Shown here: positions 24,205 to 32,891 of the stretch, in pieces
How the letters are laid out: each line of letters opens with the position of its first letter
Position numbering within the stretch: the first letter of the stretch is position 1
Assembly (NCBI RefSeq): GCF_027257975.1
Contig: NZ_JANZKX010000001.1
Location: forward strand, 1,054,001-1,118,000
Direction: 5' to 3'
Length of the DNA: 64,000 bases
Source of the DNA: Pelomonas sp. BJYL3
Lineage (GTDB): Bacteria; Pseudomonadota; Gammaproteobacteria; Burkholderiales; Burkholderiaceae_C
Position numbers and translations under genes: made by a program
The notes under the pieces: model-generated
What the model saw: only the letters and a program-made list of their open reading frames with translations
The model's database searches: none
Told to the model about the DNA's origin: nothing

Positions 24205-25836
24205 ATGCGACGCTGGAACGGCTGGGGCGAAGAATCCATCCACGCGACCATTGACGAGGGCGCCCGGGGCTTTCTGGAGGAGGCCCTGGGGTCGGGCGCG
24301 CCGCCGCAGGACGCGAGTCTCGCGGCGGCGCTGGCACGGCTGCCGGCCTCGCGCCTGAGCGCCGCGCAGCTGCATGGCGCCCCCGTGCCCCTGAGCATCG
24401 AGGCCGAGGACCGCCTGCGCGCCAGCTTCGGCCAGAGCCTGGGGGACTGGCTGCGCCTGCGCTTCGGCCAGATCGGCCCGGTCTGCGACGCCGTGGCCTC
24501 GCCGGACGCCGTCGAGCAGGTCCGCCCGCTGCTGGACTGGGCCCGCCAGCAGGGGCTGGTGGTGATCCCCGTGGGCGGCGCCACCAGCGTCGTTGGCCAC
24601 CTCACGCCGCCGGCCGGCGAACGGCCCGTGCTGATGCTGTCGATGCAGCGCCTGCGCCGCCTGCTGAGCCTGGATGCCGCTTCGCAGCTGGCCCGCTTCG
24701 AAGCCGGCGTGCTGGGCCCGGACCTGGAGGCGCAGCTGCGCGCCGAGGGCTGGATGCTGGGGCACTATCCGCAGAGCTTCGAGTACGCCTCGCTGGGCGG
24801 CTGGATCGCCACCCGATCCTCGGGCCAGCAGTCGGCCCGCTACGGGCGCATCGAGGCGCTCTTTGCCGGCGGCCGCGTGGAGCTGCCGTCGTCCACGCTG
24901 GACATCCCCACCCTGCCCGCCACCGCCGCCGGCCCTGACCTGCGCGAATGGGTGCTGGGCTCGGAAGGCCGCCTGGGCGTGATCACCGAGGCCAGCGTGC
25001 GCATCAGCCGCGTGCCCGAGCGCGAGGACTTCGTCGCCTGGTTCCTGCCCAGCTGGGAGCGCGGCCAGGCCGCCGTGCAGGCGCTGGCCCAGGCCCGCCT
25101 GGGCCTCTCGATGATGCGCCTGGCCAATGCCACCGAGACCCTCACCACGCTGAAGCTGGCCGGCCACGCTGGCGCGATCGCCTGGCTGGAGCGCTACCTG
25201 GCGCTGCGCGGCTGCGCCGAGGGCAAGGTCCTGCTGATGCTGGGCTTCACAGGCGGTGCCGCGCAGGTGCGCGCGATGCAGGCGCTGGCGAGGCCGCTGC
25301 TGCGCGCGCAGGGCGGCGTCTCCACCGGCACCCTGCTGGGCCGCAAGTGGGCCGCCAAGCGCTTCCGCGGTGTCTACCTGCGCAATGCGCTGTGGGAGGC
25401 CGGCTATGCGGTCGACACCATGGAGACGGCCTGCGACTGGCCGCGCGTCACGCCCATGATGCAGGCCATGGAGCACGCCGGCCGCAGCGCGCTGGCGGGC
25501 CATGGCGAGCGCTGCCATGCCTACACGCATCTCTCGCACGTCTACCCGCAGGGCTCCAGCGTCTACAGCACCTTCGTCTTTCGCATCGGGCCGGACTTCG
25601 ACGGCGCCTGGGCGCGCTGGCAATCGCTCAAGGCGGCGGTCAGCGAGGCCATCGTGCGCGAGGGCGGCACCATCAGCCACCAGCATGGCGTGGGCAAGGA
25701 CCACGCGCCCTACCTCGGCGCCGAGAAGGGCGCGACGGGCCTGCGCCTGATCGACGGCCTGATCCGCGAGGCGGATCCGGGCGGCCTGCTGGACTCCGGC
25801 AATCTGCGGCCCTCGACGGCCCGCGCCCAGCCATGA
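24205..25836 (+). CDS. FAD-binding oxidase of the alkyldihydroxyacetone-phosphate synthase type
   Basis: 543 residues. The FAD_binding_4 domain is close to alkyl-DHAP synthase (AGPS): VVIPVGGATSVVGHLTPP, then GHYPQSFEYASLGGWIATRS and the SGQQSARYGRIE stretch. The C-terminal domain contains the His-rich end SHQHGVGKDHAPYL, where AGPS has its catalytic His residues. AGPS swaps the acyl chain of acyl-DHAP for a fatty alcohol, making the ether bond, and the chemistry is reversible. GAGGGG precedes the ATG by about eight bases. The stop overlaps glpD-like by four bases (ATGA). Context favours ether-lipid metabolism; direction is not known. Confidence 0.88.
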   Translation: MRRWNGWGEESIHATIDEGARGFLEEALGSGAPPQDASLAAALARLPASRLSAAQLHGAPVPLSIEAEDRLRASFGQSLGDWLRLRFGQIGPVCDAVASPDAVEQVRPLLDWARQQGLVVIPVGGATSVVGHLTPPAGERPVLMLSMQRLRRLLSLDAASQLARFEAGVLGPDLEAQLRAEGWMLGHYPQSFEYASLGGWIATRSSGQQSARYGRIEALFAGGRVELPSSTLDIPTLPATAAGPDLREWVLGSEGRLGVITEASVRISRVPEREDFVAWFLPSWERGQAAVQALAQARLGLSMMRLANATETLTTLKLAGHAGAIAWLERYLALRGCAEGKVLLMLGFTGGAAQVRAMQALARPLLRAQGGVSTGTLLGRKWAAKRFRGVYLRNALWEAGYAVDTMETACDWPRVTPMMQAMEHAGRSALAGHGERCHAYTHLSHVYPQGSSVYSTFVFRIGPDFDGAWARWQSLKAAVSEAIVREGGTISHQHGVGKDHAPYLGAEKGATGLRLIDGLIREADPGGLLDSGNLRPSTARAQP

Positions 25837-27425
25837 AGCGCGCCGACAGCTGGGCCGCCCTGCGCCTGCACGAGACCGAGCCGCTGGACCTGCTGGTCAT
25901 CGGCGGCGGCATCGCCGGGGCCGGCGTGGCGCTGGAGGCCGCGCGCTGCGGCGCCCGCGTGGCCCTGGTCGAGGCGCGGGACTTCGCGGGCGGCACCTCG
26001 TCCAAATCGTCCAAGCTCGTGCACGGCGGCCTGCGCTACCTGGCTCAGGGGCAGATCGGCCTGACCCGCGAATCCGTGCGCGAACGCAAGGCCCTGCTGC
26101 GCGACATGCCGGGCCTGGTGACGCCTCTGCGCTTCCTGCTGCCGGTGCGCCGCGGGGATCGCAAGGGCCGGCGCATCCTGGGCCTGGGTCTCGCGATGTA
26201 CGACTTCTTCGCCGGCCGCCGCACGCGCCAGTGGCACGCGCCCGCCGCGGTGCTGGCGCAGGCGCCGCATCTGCAGGAGCAGGACCTCGCGGGCGGCTGG
26301 TCCTACCTTGACGCCCAGACCGACGACGCCCGCCTCGTGCTGCGCGTGCTCGCCGAGGCCCGGCTGCACGGCGCGCTGACGCTCAACCACGTGGCCGCCG
26401 AGAGCCTCATCGAGGCCGAGGGCCGCGTGCAGGGCGCCTGCCTGCGCGATGCGGCCAGCGGCGAGACCCGCGTGGTGCAGGCCCGCGTGGTCGTCAACGC
26501 CACCGGCGCCTGGGCCGACCGCCTGCGCCAGAACCTGGGCGAGGGCCCCAAGCTGCGGCCCCTGCGCGGCAGCCACCTCGTCTTCGAGGCCTGGCGCCTG
26601 CCCGTGGCCCAGGCCCTGGCCTTCTTCCATCCGAGGGACGGCCGGCCCGTGTTCGCCCTGCCCTGGGAGGGACGCACCCTGCTGGGTACCACGGACCTGG
26701 ACCACCGCGACCCGCTGGACCGTGAGCCCGGCATCAGCGCCGCGGAATTCGACTACCTGATGCAGGCGGTGCGTGCCGCCTTCCCCAGCCTCGACCTCGG
26801 CCTGGAAGACGTGGTCTCGACGTTCTCAGGCGTGCGGCCGGTGCTGGACTCCGGGGACCAGCGTGACCCGTCCAAGGAAGCGCGCGAGCACCTGATCCTC
26901 GCCGAGCGCGGCCTGCTGACCGTCAGCGGCGGCAAGCTCACCACCTTCCGCGCCAGCGCCATCCAGGCGCTGCGCCGCGTGCAGGGCCGGGTGCCCGCCC
27001 TGCAGCGCCTGCGCCCCGATGCGCCCCTGCTGCGCACGCCCGGCATCGCCAGCCTGCAGGCCGCGCGTGCGCTGCCGCCGGCCCTGCGCGAGCGCCTGCT
27101 GGCCCGCTATGGCGACGCCACCGCCACCCTGCTGGCCGAGGCCCGGCCGGGCGAGCTGCAGGACATCCCGCATGCCCAGTGCTGCCTGGCCGAGCTGCGC
27201 TACGCCTGCCGCCACGAGGCCGTGCTGCATCTGGACGACCTGCTGCTGCGCCGCAGCCGCATCGGTCTGCTGCTGCGTGACGGCGGCGCGGCCCTGCTGC
27301 ACACGCTGAGGCCCCTGGTGCAGGAGACCCTGGGCTGGAACGACGAGCGCTGGGACGACGAGTGCCACCGCTACCGCGACCGCGTGTTGCGCTGCTACGG
27401 CATTCCCACAGAATGGCGCCCATGA
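25833..27425 (+). CDS. GlpD-like FAD glycerol-3-phosphate dehydrogenase
   Basis: 530 residues. The N-terminal FAD motif LLVIGGGIAGAGVALEAA is followed by GGTSSKSSKLVHGGLRYL, both diagnostic of aerobic glycerol-3-phosphate dehydrogenase. The middle has ATGAWADRLR and the C-terminal helical domain has SGGKLTTFR. It oxidises sn-glycerol-3-phosphate, or here perhaps a 1-alkyl analogue, to the DHAP form, passing electrons to quinone. The ATG overlaps the upstream stop, and the stop overlaps the downstream kinase, so it is the middle of a three-gene coupled unit. The substrate change to alkyl-glycerol phosphate is inference from neighbours. Confidence 0.9.
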   Translation: MKRADSWAALRLHETEPLDLLVIGGGIAGAGVALEAARCGARVALVEARDFAGGTSSKSSKLVHGGLRYLAQGQIGLTRESVRERKALLRDMPGLVTPLRFLLPVRRGDRKGRRILGLGLAMYDFFAGRRTRQWHAPAAVLAQAPHLQEQDLAGGWSYLDAQTDDARLVLRVLAEARLHGALTLNHVAAESLIEAEGRVQGACLRDAASGETRVVQARVVVNATGAWADRLRQNLGEGPKLRPLRGSHLVFEAWRLPVAQALAFFHPRDGRPVFALPWEGRTLLGTTDLDHRDPLDREPGISAAEFDYLMQAVRAAFPSLDLGLEDVVSTFSGVRPVLDSGDQRDPSKEAREHLILAERGLLTVSGGKLTTFRASAIQALRRVQGRVPALQRLRPDAPLLRTPGIASLQAARALPPALRERLLARYGDATATLLAEARPGELQDIPHAQCCLAELRYACRHEAVLHLDDLLLRRSRIGLLLRDGGAALLHTLRPLVQETLGWNDERWDDECHRYRDRVLRCYGIPTEWRP

Positions 27426-28999
27426 CTGCCGAGACTACCCCCGCCCACCCGGATGAACTGATCCTCAGCCTGGACTGCGGCACGCAGAGCGTGCGCGCCC
27501 TGCTCTTCGACCTGCAGGGCCGGCTGCTGGCCAAGTGCCAGCAGTCGCTGGACGATTACGTGAGCCTGCAGGAAGGCTGGCTGGAGCATGACGCCGAGGC
27601 CTTCTGGCAGGCCGCGTCCGGTGTCTGCCGCGGCCTGTGGCAGACGCACCCGCAGCTGAAGGCCGCGGTGAAGGGCCTGGTGGTCACCACGCAGCGGGGC
27701 AGCCTGGTGCCGGTGGATGCCGGGGGTCAGGCCTTGCGCCCCTTCATCATCTGGCTGGACCAGCGCCGCGCCAGCCGTGCGCGCCCCATGGCGCCATGGT
27801 GGCGCCTGGCCTTCAAGGCCGCGCGGGTCGACGGCACCATCGACTACTTCAGCCGCGAGGCCGAGATCAACTGGATCGCCGAGCACGAGCCCGAGGTCGC
27901 GCGCCGCACGCACAAGCTGCTGCTGCTCTCGGGCTGGTTCCACTACAAGCTGACCGGGCGCTTCGCCGACTCCGTGGCCTGCCAGGTGGGCTATCTGCCC
28001 TTCGACTTCAAGCGCCAGGACTGGGCGGCCAGCTGGGACTGGAAATGGCAGGCCCTGGCCACCACGCCCGAGCAGATGCCCGAGCTGCTGCCGGTGGGCT
28101 CCACCATTGGCGGCCTGACCCGCGAGGCCGCCGCCGCCTGCGGCCTGCCCGAGGGCCTGCCGGTGATCGCCGGGGCCGCGGACAAGGCCTGCGAGATCGT
28201 CGGTGCCGGCGCCATCACGCCGGACATCGGCGCGCTGAGCTATGGCACCACGGCCACCATCGACATCACGACGCCGCGCTATGTCGAGGCCCTGCCCTTC
28301 ATCCCGCCCTACCCGGCCCTGCTGCCGGGCCAGTACAACACCGAGGTGCAGATCTTCCGCGGCTACTGGATGGTCAGCTGGTTCAAGGAGCAGTTCGGCC
28401 ACCCCGAATGCGTGGCGGCCGGCGAGCAGGGCGTGATGCCCGAGGTGCTCTTCGACCAGCTGGTGCGCGCCGTGCCACCCGGCAGCGAGGGCCTGATGCT
28501 GCAGCCCTACTGGACGCCGGGCATCCGCCACCCGGGGCCGGATGCGCGCGGGGCGGTGATCGGCTTCTCCGATGTGCACACCCGCGCCCACCTCTACCGC
28601 GCCATCCTCGAGGGCCTGGCCTACGCGCTGCGCGAGGGCGCCGAGCGCATCCAGCGCCGCGGCAAGACGGCCATCACCAGCCTGCGGGTCTCGGGCGGGG
28701 GCTCGCAGTCCGACGCCGCGCTGCAGCTGACGGCCGACATCTTCAACCTCCCCACCTCGCGCCCGCACACCTACGAGACCTCGGGCCTCGGGGCCGCCAT
28801 CGCCGGCGCCGTGGGCCTGGGCCTGCACCGCGACCACGCCAGCGCCGTGGCCGCCATGACGCGCCTGGGGCAGACCTTCGAGCCCGTGCCCGCGCACGCC
28901 GAGCGCTACGAGGCGCTCTACCAGCGCGTCTACAAGCGCATGTACGAGCCGCTGCGGCCCTTGTACGCCGAGCTGCAGGACATCCTCCACCCGCGCTGA
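27422..28999 (+). CDS. FGGY-family carbohydrate kinase
   Basis: 525 residues. The N-terminal phosphate-binding strand LILSLDCGTQSVRALLFD and the later ALSYGTTATIDI and LRVSGGGSQSDAAL segments mark the two actin-like domains of FGGY kinases (glycerol kinase, xylulokinase). It transfers phosphate from ATP to a polyol or sugar. In this operon a glycerol or alkylglycerol substrate would make sense, feeding the GlpD-like enzyme. The ATG at 27422 overlaps the upstream stop by four bases. Sequence alone does not separate glycerol, xylulose or other substrates. Confidence 0.88.
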   Translation: MTAETTPAHPDELILSLDCGTQSVRALLFDLQGRLLAKCQQSLDDYVSLQEGWLEHDAEAFWQAASGVCRGLWQTHPQLKAAVKGLVVTTQRGSLVPVDAGGQALRPFIIWLDQRRASRARPMAPWWRLAFKAARVDGTIDYFSREAEINWIAEHEPEVARRTHKLLLLSGWFHYKLTGRFADSVACQVGYLPFDFKRQDWAASWDWKWQALATTPEQMPELLPVGSTIGGLTREAAAACGLPEGLPVIAGAADKACEIVGAGAITPDIGALSYGTTATIDITTPRYVEALPFIPPYPALLPGQYNTEVQIFRGYWMVSWFKEQFGHPECVAAGEQGVMPEVLFDQLVRAVPPGSEGLMLQPYWTPGIRHPGPDARGAVIGFSDVHTRAHLYRAILEGLAYALREGAERIQRRGKTAITSLRVSGGGSQSDAALQLTADIFNLPTSRPHTYETSGLGAAIAGAVGLGLHRDHASAVAAMTRLGQTFEPVPAHAERYEALYQRVYKRMYEPLRPLYAELQDILHPR

Positions 29000-29046
29000 G
29001 GCCGGACCGGGCGAAGGGCCGCCGCGCTTGCGGCACACTTCGGCCC

Positions 29047-30135
29047 ATGCCCGACCATTCGGCCCTCGCCTCCGCGGAGTCCCACCCGCTGCAACGCCTG
29101 CCTGGCGCCGCCCACGCCCGCGTGGTGGGTGCCTACGCACGCACCGCGGTGGAGACGGCCCAGTCGCTGGGCGTGGACCTGACCGCCCTCGCCCAGGCCT
29201 GCGACTGGCCGGCCCTTGCGGCCCAGCCTCTGCAGCTGCCCGAGGCGCTGCCCGTGGACCGCTACATCGCCTTTCTGCACGAGGCCGCGCTGCAGCTGGG
29301 CCACCGCCGCTTCGGCCTGGAAGTGGGCCGGCGCATGCAGCTCTCCACCTTCGCCAGCTACGGCCTGGTGCTGTGCGCCTGCCCCGACGTGCGCTCGGCC
29401 CTGGTCCAGACCCAGCGTTTCGAGGGCCTGGCCCACGACCTGGGCCGCAGCGAGCTGAGCGTGGAGGGCGACACGGCCGTCTACCGCTGGCACAGCCCCT
29501 GGCTGGACCGCCCCGGCGCGGACCAGCTCGTGGAGAGCGTGATGATGGGCATCTACAGCTTCGGCCACTGGCTGGTGGGCCGCCAGCTGCCCCTGAGCCA
29601 GCTGCGCTTCGCCCATGTGCCTTCCGAGGCGGACACGGCCGCGTGGTACGGCCAGCTGCTGGGCGTGCCGGTCGAGTTCGGCGCCGCGATCACCGAGGCC
29701 CGCTTCCCCGCCGCCCTGCTGGACCTGCCCCTGGCCAATGCCGACGCCAGCATGTTCCCCGCCCTCGCCCAGGCCGCGGAGGCGCGGCTCTCGGCCCGCC
29801 TGCGCGAGACCCAGGAGCCCGCCCTGGTCCAGGCCCTGCGCCAGGACATCGCCGCCCAGCTGATGCAGGGTCGCGCCACCCTGGCCCTGCTGGCCGAGAG
29901 CCGCCAGCTCTCCGCGCGCAGCCTGCAGCGGCGGCTGGCGGAATCGGGCCACAGCTTCAGCCAGCTGCTGGACGAGGTCCGCAAGGAGCTGGCCCAGCGC
30001 TACCTGCGCCAGCCCGAGCTCTCGCTGACCGACGTGGCCTTCCTGCTGGGCTTCAGCGAGCAGAGCAATTTCAACCACGCCTTTAAGCTGTGGTTCGGCG
30101 CCTCGCCCGCGGCCTGGCGGGCGCAGCAGCGCTGA
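29047..30135 (+). CDS. AraC-family regulator with arabinose-binding-like N domain
   Basis: 362 residues. The N-terminal PF12625-type ligand domain (about 20-210) includes FGLEVGRRMQLSTFASYGLV. The C-terminal AraC DNA-binding domain has two helix-turn-helix units and the signature ending LSLTDVAFLLGFSEQSNFNHAFKLWFG. It lies 47 bases after the kinase on the same strand and is the likely activator of the GMC/AGPS/GlpD/kinase genes. Members of this subfamily often sense lipids or hydrophobic compounds. The ATG at 29047 lacks an obvious Shine-Dalgarno. No operator could be picked with confidence. Confidence 0.9.
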   Translation: MPDHSALASAESHPLQRLPGAAHARVVGAYARTAVETAQSLGVDLTALAQACDWPALAAQPLQLPEALPVDRYIAFLHEAALQLGHRRFGLEVGRRMQLSTFASYGLVLCACPDVRSALVQTQRFEGLAHDLGRSELSVEGDTAVYRWHSPWLDRPGADQLVESVMMGIYSFGHWLVGRQLPLSQLRFAHVPSEADTAAWYGQLLGVPVEFGAAITEARFPAALLDLPLANADASMFPALAQAAEARLSARLRETQEPALVQALRQDIAAQLMQGRATLALLAESRQLSARSLQRRLAESGHSFSQLLDEVRKELAQRYLRQPELSLTDVAFLLGFSEQSNFNHAFKLWFGASPAAWRAQQR

Positions 30136-30144
30136 CGCGCCGGC

Positions 30145-30978
30145 TCACTCCCGCGACGTTCGCAGCCAGCCGGGGGCCGGGTCCCCGGGCACATGGATGC
30201 GTGCCTTGATGTGCTTGAGCTGCGCCACCAGGGTGAAGCTCATCAGCACCAGCAGGCTCCAGGCACTCCACTTGCTGACATGCACCGTGGCCCAAGCGCC
30301 CAGCTGGTTGGGGTAGCGCCACAGGCCCAGGAAGGTGCCCAGGTTCTCGGCCAGCCAGATGAAGAAGCCGATCAGCACGAGCGCCAGCGGCAGCGGCATG
30401 CGCAGGTCGCGCTGCCAGGGGCGGAAGACTACGGTCGAGCGCGCGTAGAGGCCCAGCGCGCCAGCGGCCAGGTACCAGCGCCAGTCGCCGATGTAGTGCT
30501 GGGTGAAGAAGTTCAGGTAGAGCGCGCCCGCCATCGCACCGGCCATCCAGTACGGTGGGTGATGAAGGATGCGCAGGTCGAAGAGCCGCCAGGCCTGGAT
30601 GATGTAGCTGCCCACCGCGGCATACATGAAACCCGAGAACAGCGGCACGCCGAAGAGCTTGGTGTAGGCCGCTTCCGGATAGCTCCAGGACCCGATGGCC
30701 GAGGAGGTCTTGAACAGCTCCAGCGCCAGGCCCAGCAGGTGGAAGGCCGCGATGGCCTTGATCTCGTCCAGCGTCTCCAGGCCCAGGCGCCACAGGCCCC
30801 ATTGCAGGGCCAGGGCGATGCCCAGCAGCAGGTCGTAGCGCGGCACGCCCAGCACGCCGCCACGGGGCACCAGGAAGACGGCCAGGAAGAAGAGCCCGGC
30901 GAAGATGCAGGCCTGGGCTTCCTTGCGGGTGAAGTGCCAGAGTTCAAGGGCCGGCACGCGCCAGCCTTCAGCGCTCAT
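30145..30978 (-). CDS. DUF817 multi-pass membrane protein
   Basis: 277 residues with about eight hydrophobic helices. The opening, ELWHFTRKEAQACIFAGLFF, matches DUF817 (COG3739). Several conserved aromatic and charged motifs follow, such as NFFTQHYIGDWRWYL and WLAENLGTFLGLWRYP. The family is an integral inner-membrane group of unknown function. Its ATG overlaps the stop of the secreted protein gene upstream by 11 bases, so the two are coupled. Convergent with the AraC gene. Confidence 0.85.
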   Translation of the reverse strand: MSAEGWRVPALELWHFTRKEAQACIFAGLFFLAVFLVPRGGVLGVPRYDLLLGIALALQWGLWRLGLETLDEIKAIAAFHLLGLALELFKTSSAIGSWSYPEAAYTKLFGVPLFSGFMYAAVGSYIIQAWRLFDLRILHHPPYWMAGAMAGALYLNFFTQHYIGDWRWYLAAGALGLYARSTVVFRPWQRDLRMPLPLALVLIGFFIWLAENLGTFLGLWRYPNQLGAWATVHVSKWSAWSLLVLMSFTLVAQLKHIKARIHVPGDPAPGWLRTSRE

Positions 30979-31447
30979 CTGTGCGTGACTCCAGAGCCTT
31001 GATCTTCACACCCAGCAGGGAGCGCACCAGCTTGAGCTCGTCCTGCGCCTGGATGTGCATCTCCGGCAGGTTGGGCGCGGTCAGCGTGATGTTGGCGGTG
31101 TAGCGCAGCTTCGCCTCGGTCCAGGGGAAACCGCCGCGCTGGACGGAGAAATCGGCAAACTCGGTGTGCACCGAGGCGCCCAGCAGCACATAGGCGGCCG
31201 AGGCGTGGCGGTAGTAGTCGCAGAGCTCCGCCTTGCCGCCCTCGACTTCCCAATGGCCCTTGCGCTCCTCCGCCCACAGCGTGACCTCGACGTCGTCGGT
31301 GTAGGCATCACAGGCGGTGGAGTCACCGGCATAGATCTGCATCTGGTGACGCATGACCCAGGGAATCAGCCGGGACTGCGCAAACAGCTGCTGGCCATGC
31401 ACGAACCAGGCCGCGAGCAGGAACAGCGGCCAAAACAGTTTCTTCAA
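30968..31447 (-). CDS. Secreted protein of unknown function
   Basis: 159 residues from TTG at 31447, chosen because GGAGG lies about six bases upstream and the frame before it is not protein-like. The signal peptide KKLFWPLFLLAAWFVHGQQLFAQ predicts export. The rest is mixed strand and helix with two Cys residues that could pair (ACDAY, LCDYY). No family recognised. It is coupled to the DUF817 gene by an 11-base overlap, so a partnership with that membrane protein is possible. Confidence 0.7.
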   Translation of the reverse strand: MKKLFWPLFLLAAWFVHGQQLFAQSRLIPWVMRHQMQIYAGDSTACDAYTDDVEVTLWAEERKGHWEVEGGKAELCDYYRHASAAYVLLGASVHTEFADFSVQRGGFPWTEAKLRYTANITLTAPNLPEMHIQAQDELKLVRSLLGVKIKALESRTDER

Positions 31448-31612
31448 GGGGACCCTCCTCAGGCAATCCGGGGCATGTGCTGTGGATGGCGAGGCCTGCC
31501 CATGCCATGGCGGCCACGCTGCGGCCGGCATGGTAGCGGGTCTGTCACCCGATGGGATGGGCAGCGCTCCCCAGCACGCAGGCGGGGGATCTCAAGCCTT
31601 AAGCCCCAAACC

Positions 31613-31840
31613 TCAGGCCTCAGGCAAGGGCAGCGGCCCCAGCCCCTGCGCGCAGCGCGGGCACAGGCAGGCCTGCATGCGCAGCTCGGGCGGCACGCGG
31701 GCCAGGGCCTCGGGGCTGATGGGCGCGGTGCGGCACCAGCAGTCGCCCTCGAAGCTGCCGGTGCGGGCCGGCGTGCACTCGTTGTTCCCGCCGCACAGGG
31801 GGCAGCGGGTGTTGGGCAGGGGCATCGGGGCTGAGCTCAT
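31613..31840 (-). CDS. Cysteine-rich CWC family small protein
   Basis: 75 residues with the CWC pattern: RCPLCGGNNEC, then GDCWCRTAPI, and a C-terminal CLCPRCA. The paired Cys residues probably hold a zinc ion. The function of the family is unknown. The ATG at 31840 overlaps the stop of the GFA gene (ATGA), so the two are translated together. Confidence 0.85.
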   Translation of the reverse strand: MSSAPMPLPNTRCPLCGGNNECTPARTGSFEGDCWCRTAPISPEALARVPPELRMQACLCPRCAQGLGPLPLPEA

Positions 31841-32244
31841 AGCGGGATCCATCGTGTGGCGCGGCGGCGCAGGCGCTCGTCCAGGGCCTCGCCGTCGAAG
31901 CTCACCTCGGCGCGCTGCAGCAGGGCGGGGTCGACACCATCGAAGGCGTTGACGCTGACGACGGCATAGCGGCGCCCCTCGATCTCGCTGACCACCCAGG
32001 GCGCGACGCCGCAGCGCGTGCACAGGTGGAAGTCCGCCGTGCGGGTCTCGAAGGCATAAAGGGTCAGGTCTTGCGGATGTTGGACCTGCAGGTCCAGCTG
32101 CGCGCCCGGATGGGCCGTCCACACCCCGCCGTGCTTGCAGCAGAAGCTGCAGCCGCAGGCGCGCGCGGGGATGGGCAGGGCGTCATCCGGCCACTGCAGG
32201 CGAAAGCGCAGGTTCTGGCAATGGCAGCTGCCGTGGATGAGCAT
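31837..32244 (-). CDS. GFA/CENP-V domain protein
   Basis: 135 residues. HGSCHCQNLRFRLQ and CGCSFCCKHGG, plus a later LCTRCGVAPW, are the zinc-binding Cys pattern of the GFA (glutathione-dependent formaldehyde-activating, Mss4-like) fold. Most family members have no proven reaction, so a link to formaldehyde is only a name. The 5' end overlaps the upstream lipoprotein gene by 62 bases; the ATG at 32244 is fixed by the conserved HGSCHC start. Contains one copy of the dispersed 13-mer. Confidence 0.85.
   Translation of the reverse strand: MLIHGSCHCQNLRFRLQWPDDALPIPARACGCSFCCKHGGVWTAHPGAQLDLQVQHPQDLTLYAFETRTADFHLCTRCGVAPWVVSEIEGRRYAVVSVNAFDGVDPALLQRAEVSFDGEALDERLRRRATRWIPL
32061..32073 (+). repeat. 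Dispersed 13-mer copy 3
   Basis: Exact GGGTCAGGTCTTG, antisense within the GFA gene. Confidence 0.75.
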
Positions 32245-32791
32245 GGCGAGGGCACTCCTGCAGTCGGGCGTCAGGGCTGGACGGGGTGGACATCGGCAGC
32301 GGCGCGCGCCGCGGCTGGGGCCGGCCCGGGCATTGGTCGAAGCCGACCTCGGCCTCGTACTGGGCCTCCAGGCGGTCGGCCTCTGCGGCCTCCGCCGGAT
32401 CCAGGGGACGATAGTAGCGCCCGTAGGCCCAGCCATAGCCCCAGCGGAAGCCGGTGGGCCACAGGGCGCTGCCGCCCATGCGCACGCCTTGGAACATCGT
32501 CGCGGCACGGGCTGGGTCGTCCGTGCGCTCCAGCACGCAGGCGCGCAGGGCCTCGTCGGCCTTCAGGCGTTCGGCCTCGGTGCCGCCGCGCCAGTAGGCC
32601 CGGTCATGGGCCACGCAGCAGGTGCACCAGTCCTTGCCCGTGCTCGCGGAGCGGTCGGGGTAGAGGCTGCAGCCATCGGTGGTGAAGGGGCGCAGGGTGT
32701 TCGGTGAGGCGCAGCCGGCCAGCAGGCTGGACAGCGCCAGCAAGCCCATCAGGCCGCGACGATTTCTCCGTGGAACTTCTGCGCAACTCAC
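32183..32791 (-). CDS. Lipoprotein with a phospholipase-A2-like CCxxHD motif
   Basis: 202 residues. A signal peptide ends in the lipobox LLAGC (MGLLALSSLLAGC). The core reads DGCSLYPD, then DWCTCCVAHDRAYWRGG, a pattern that recalls the Cys-Cys-x-x-His-Asp active site and calcium loop of secreted phospholipase A2. Downstream are TEAERLKADEALRACV and a Tyr/Gly-rich stretch. Start is GTG at 32791, preceded by GAGGAGG. The last about 20 codons overlap the GFA gene and look non-conserved, so the true 3' end may have drifted. Possible periplasmic lipase or a non-catalytic relative. Confidence 0.72.
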   Translation of the reverse strand: MSCAEVPRRNRRGLMGLLALSSLLAGCASPNTLRPFTTDGCSLYPDRSASTGKDWCTCCVAHDRAYWRGGTEAERLKADEALRACVLERTDDPARAATMFQGVRMGGSALWPTGFRWGYGWAYGRYYRPLDPAEAAEADRLEAQYEAEVGFDQCPGRPQPRRAPLPMSTPSSPDARLQECPRHAHPRQLPLPEPALSPAVAG

Positions 32792-32891
32792 GGCTGATCC
32801 TCCTCTTCAAAGACTGGGGCCAGGTCTTGCCTGGCCCGCGTGCTTACGGCGGCGGGGTGCGGAGTCTTGCGCAGACAGGGACGCGGGCCAA

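Noticed and set aside
31837-32244. Formaldehyde detoxification role for the GFA protein
   Set aside because: The family name comes from one disputed enzyme. No glutathione-dependent dehydrogenase is nearby and the Cys pattern alone does not show the reaction.
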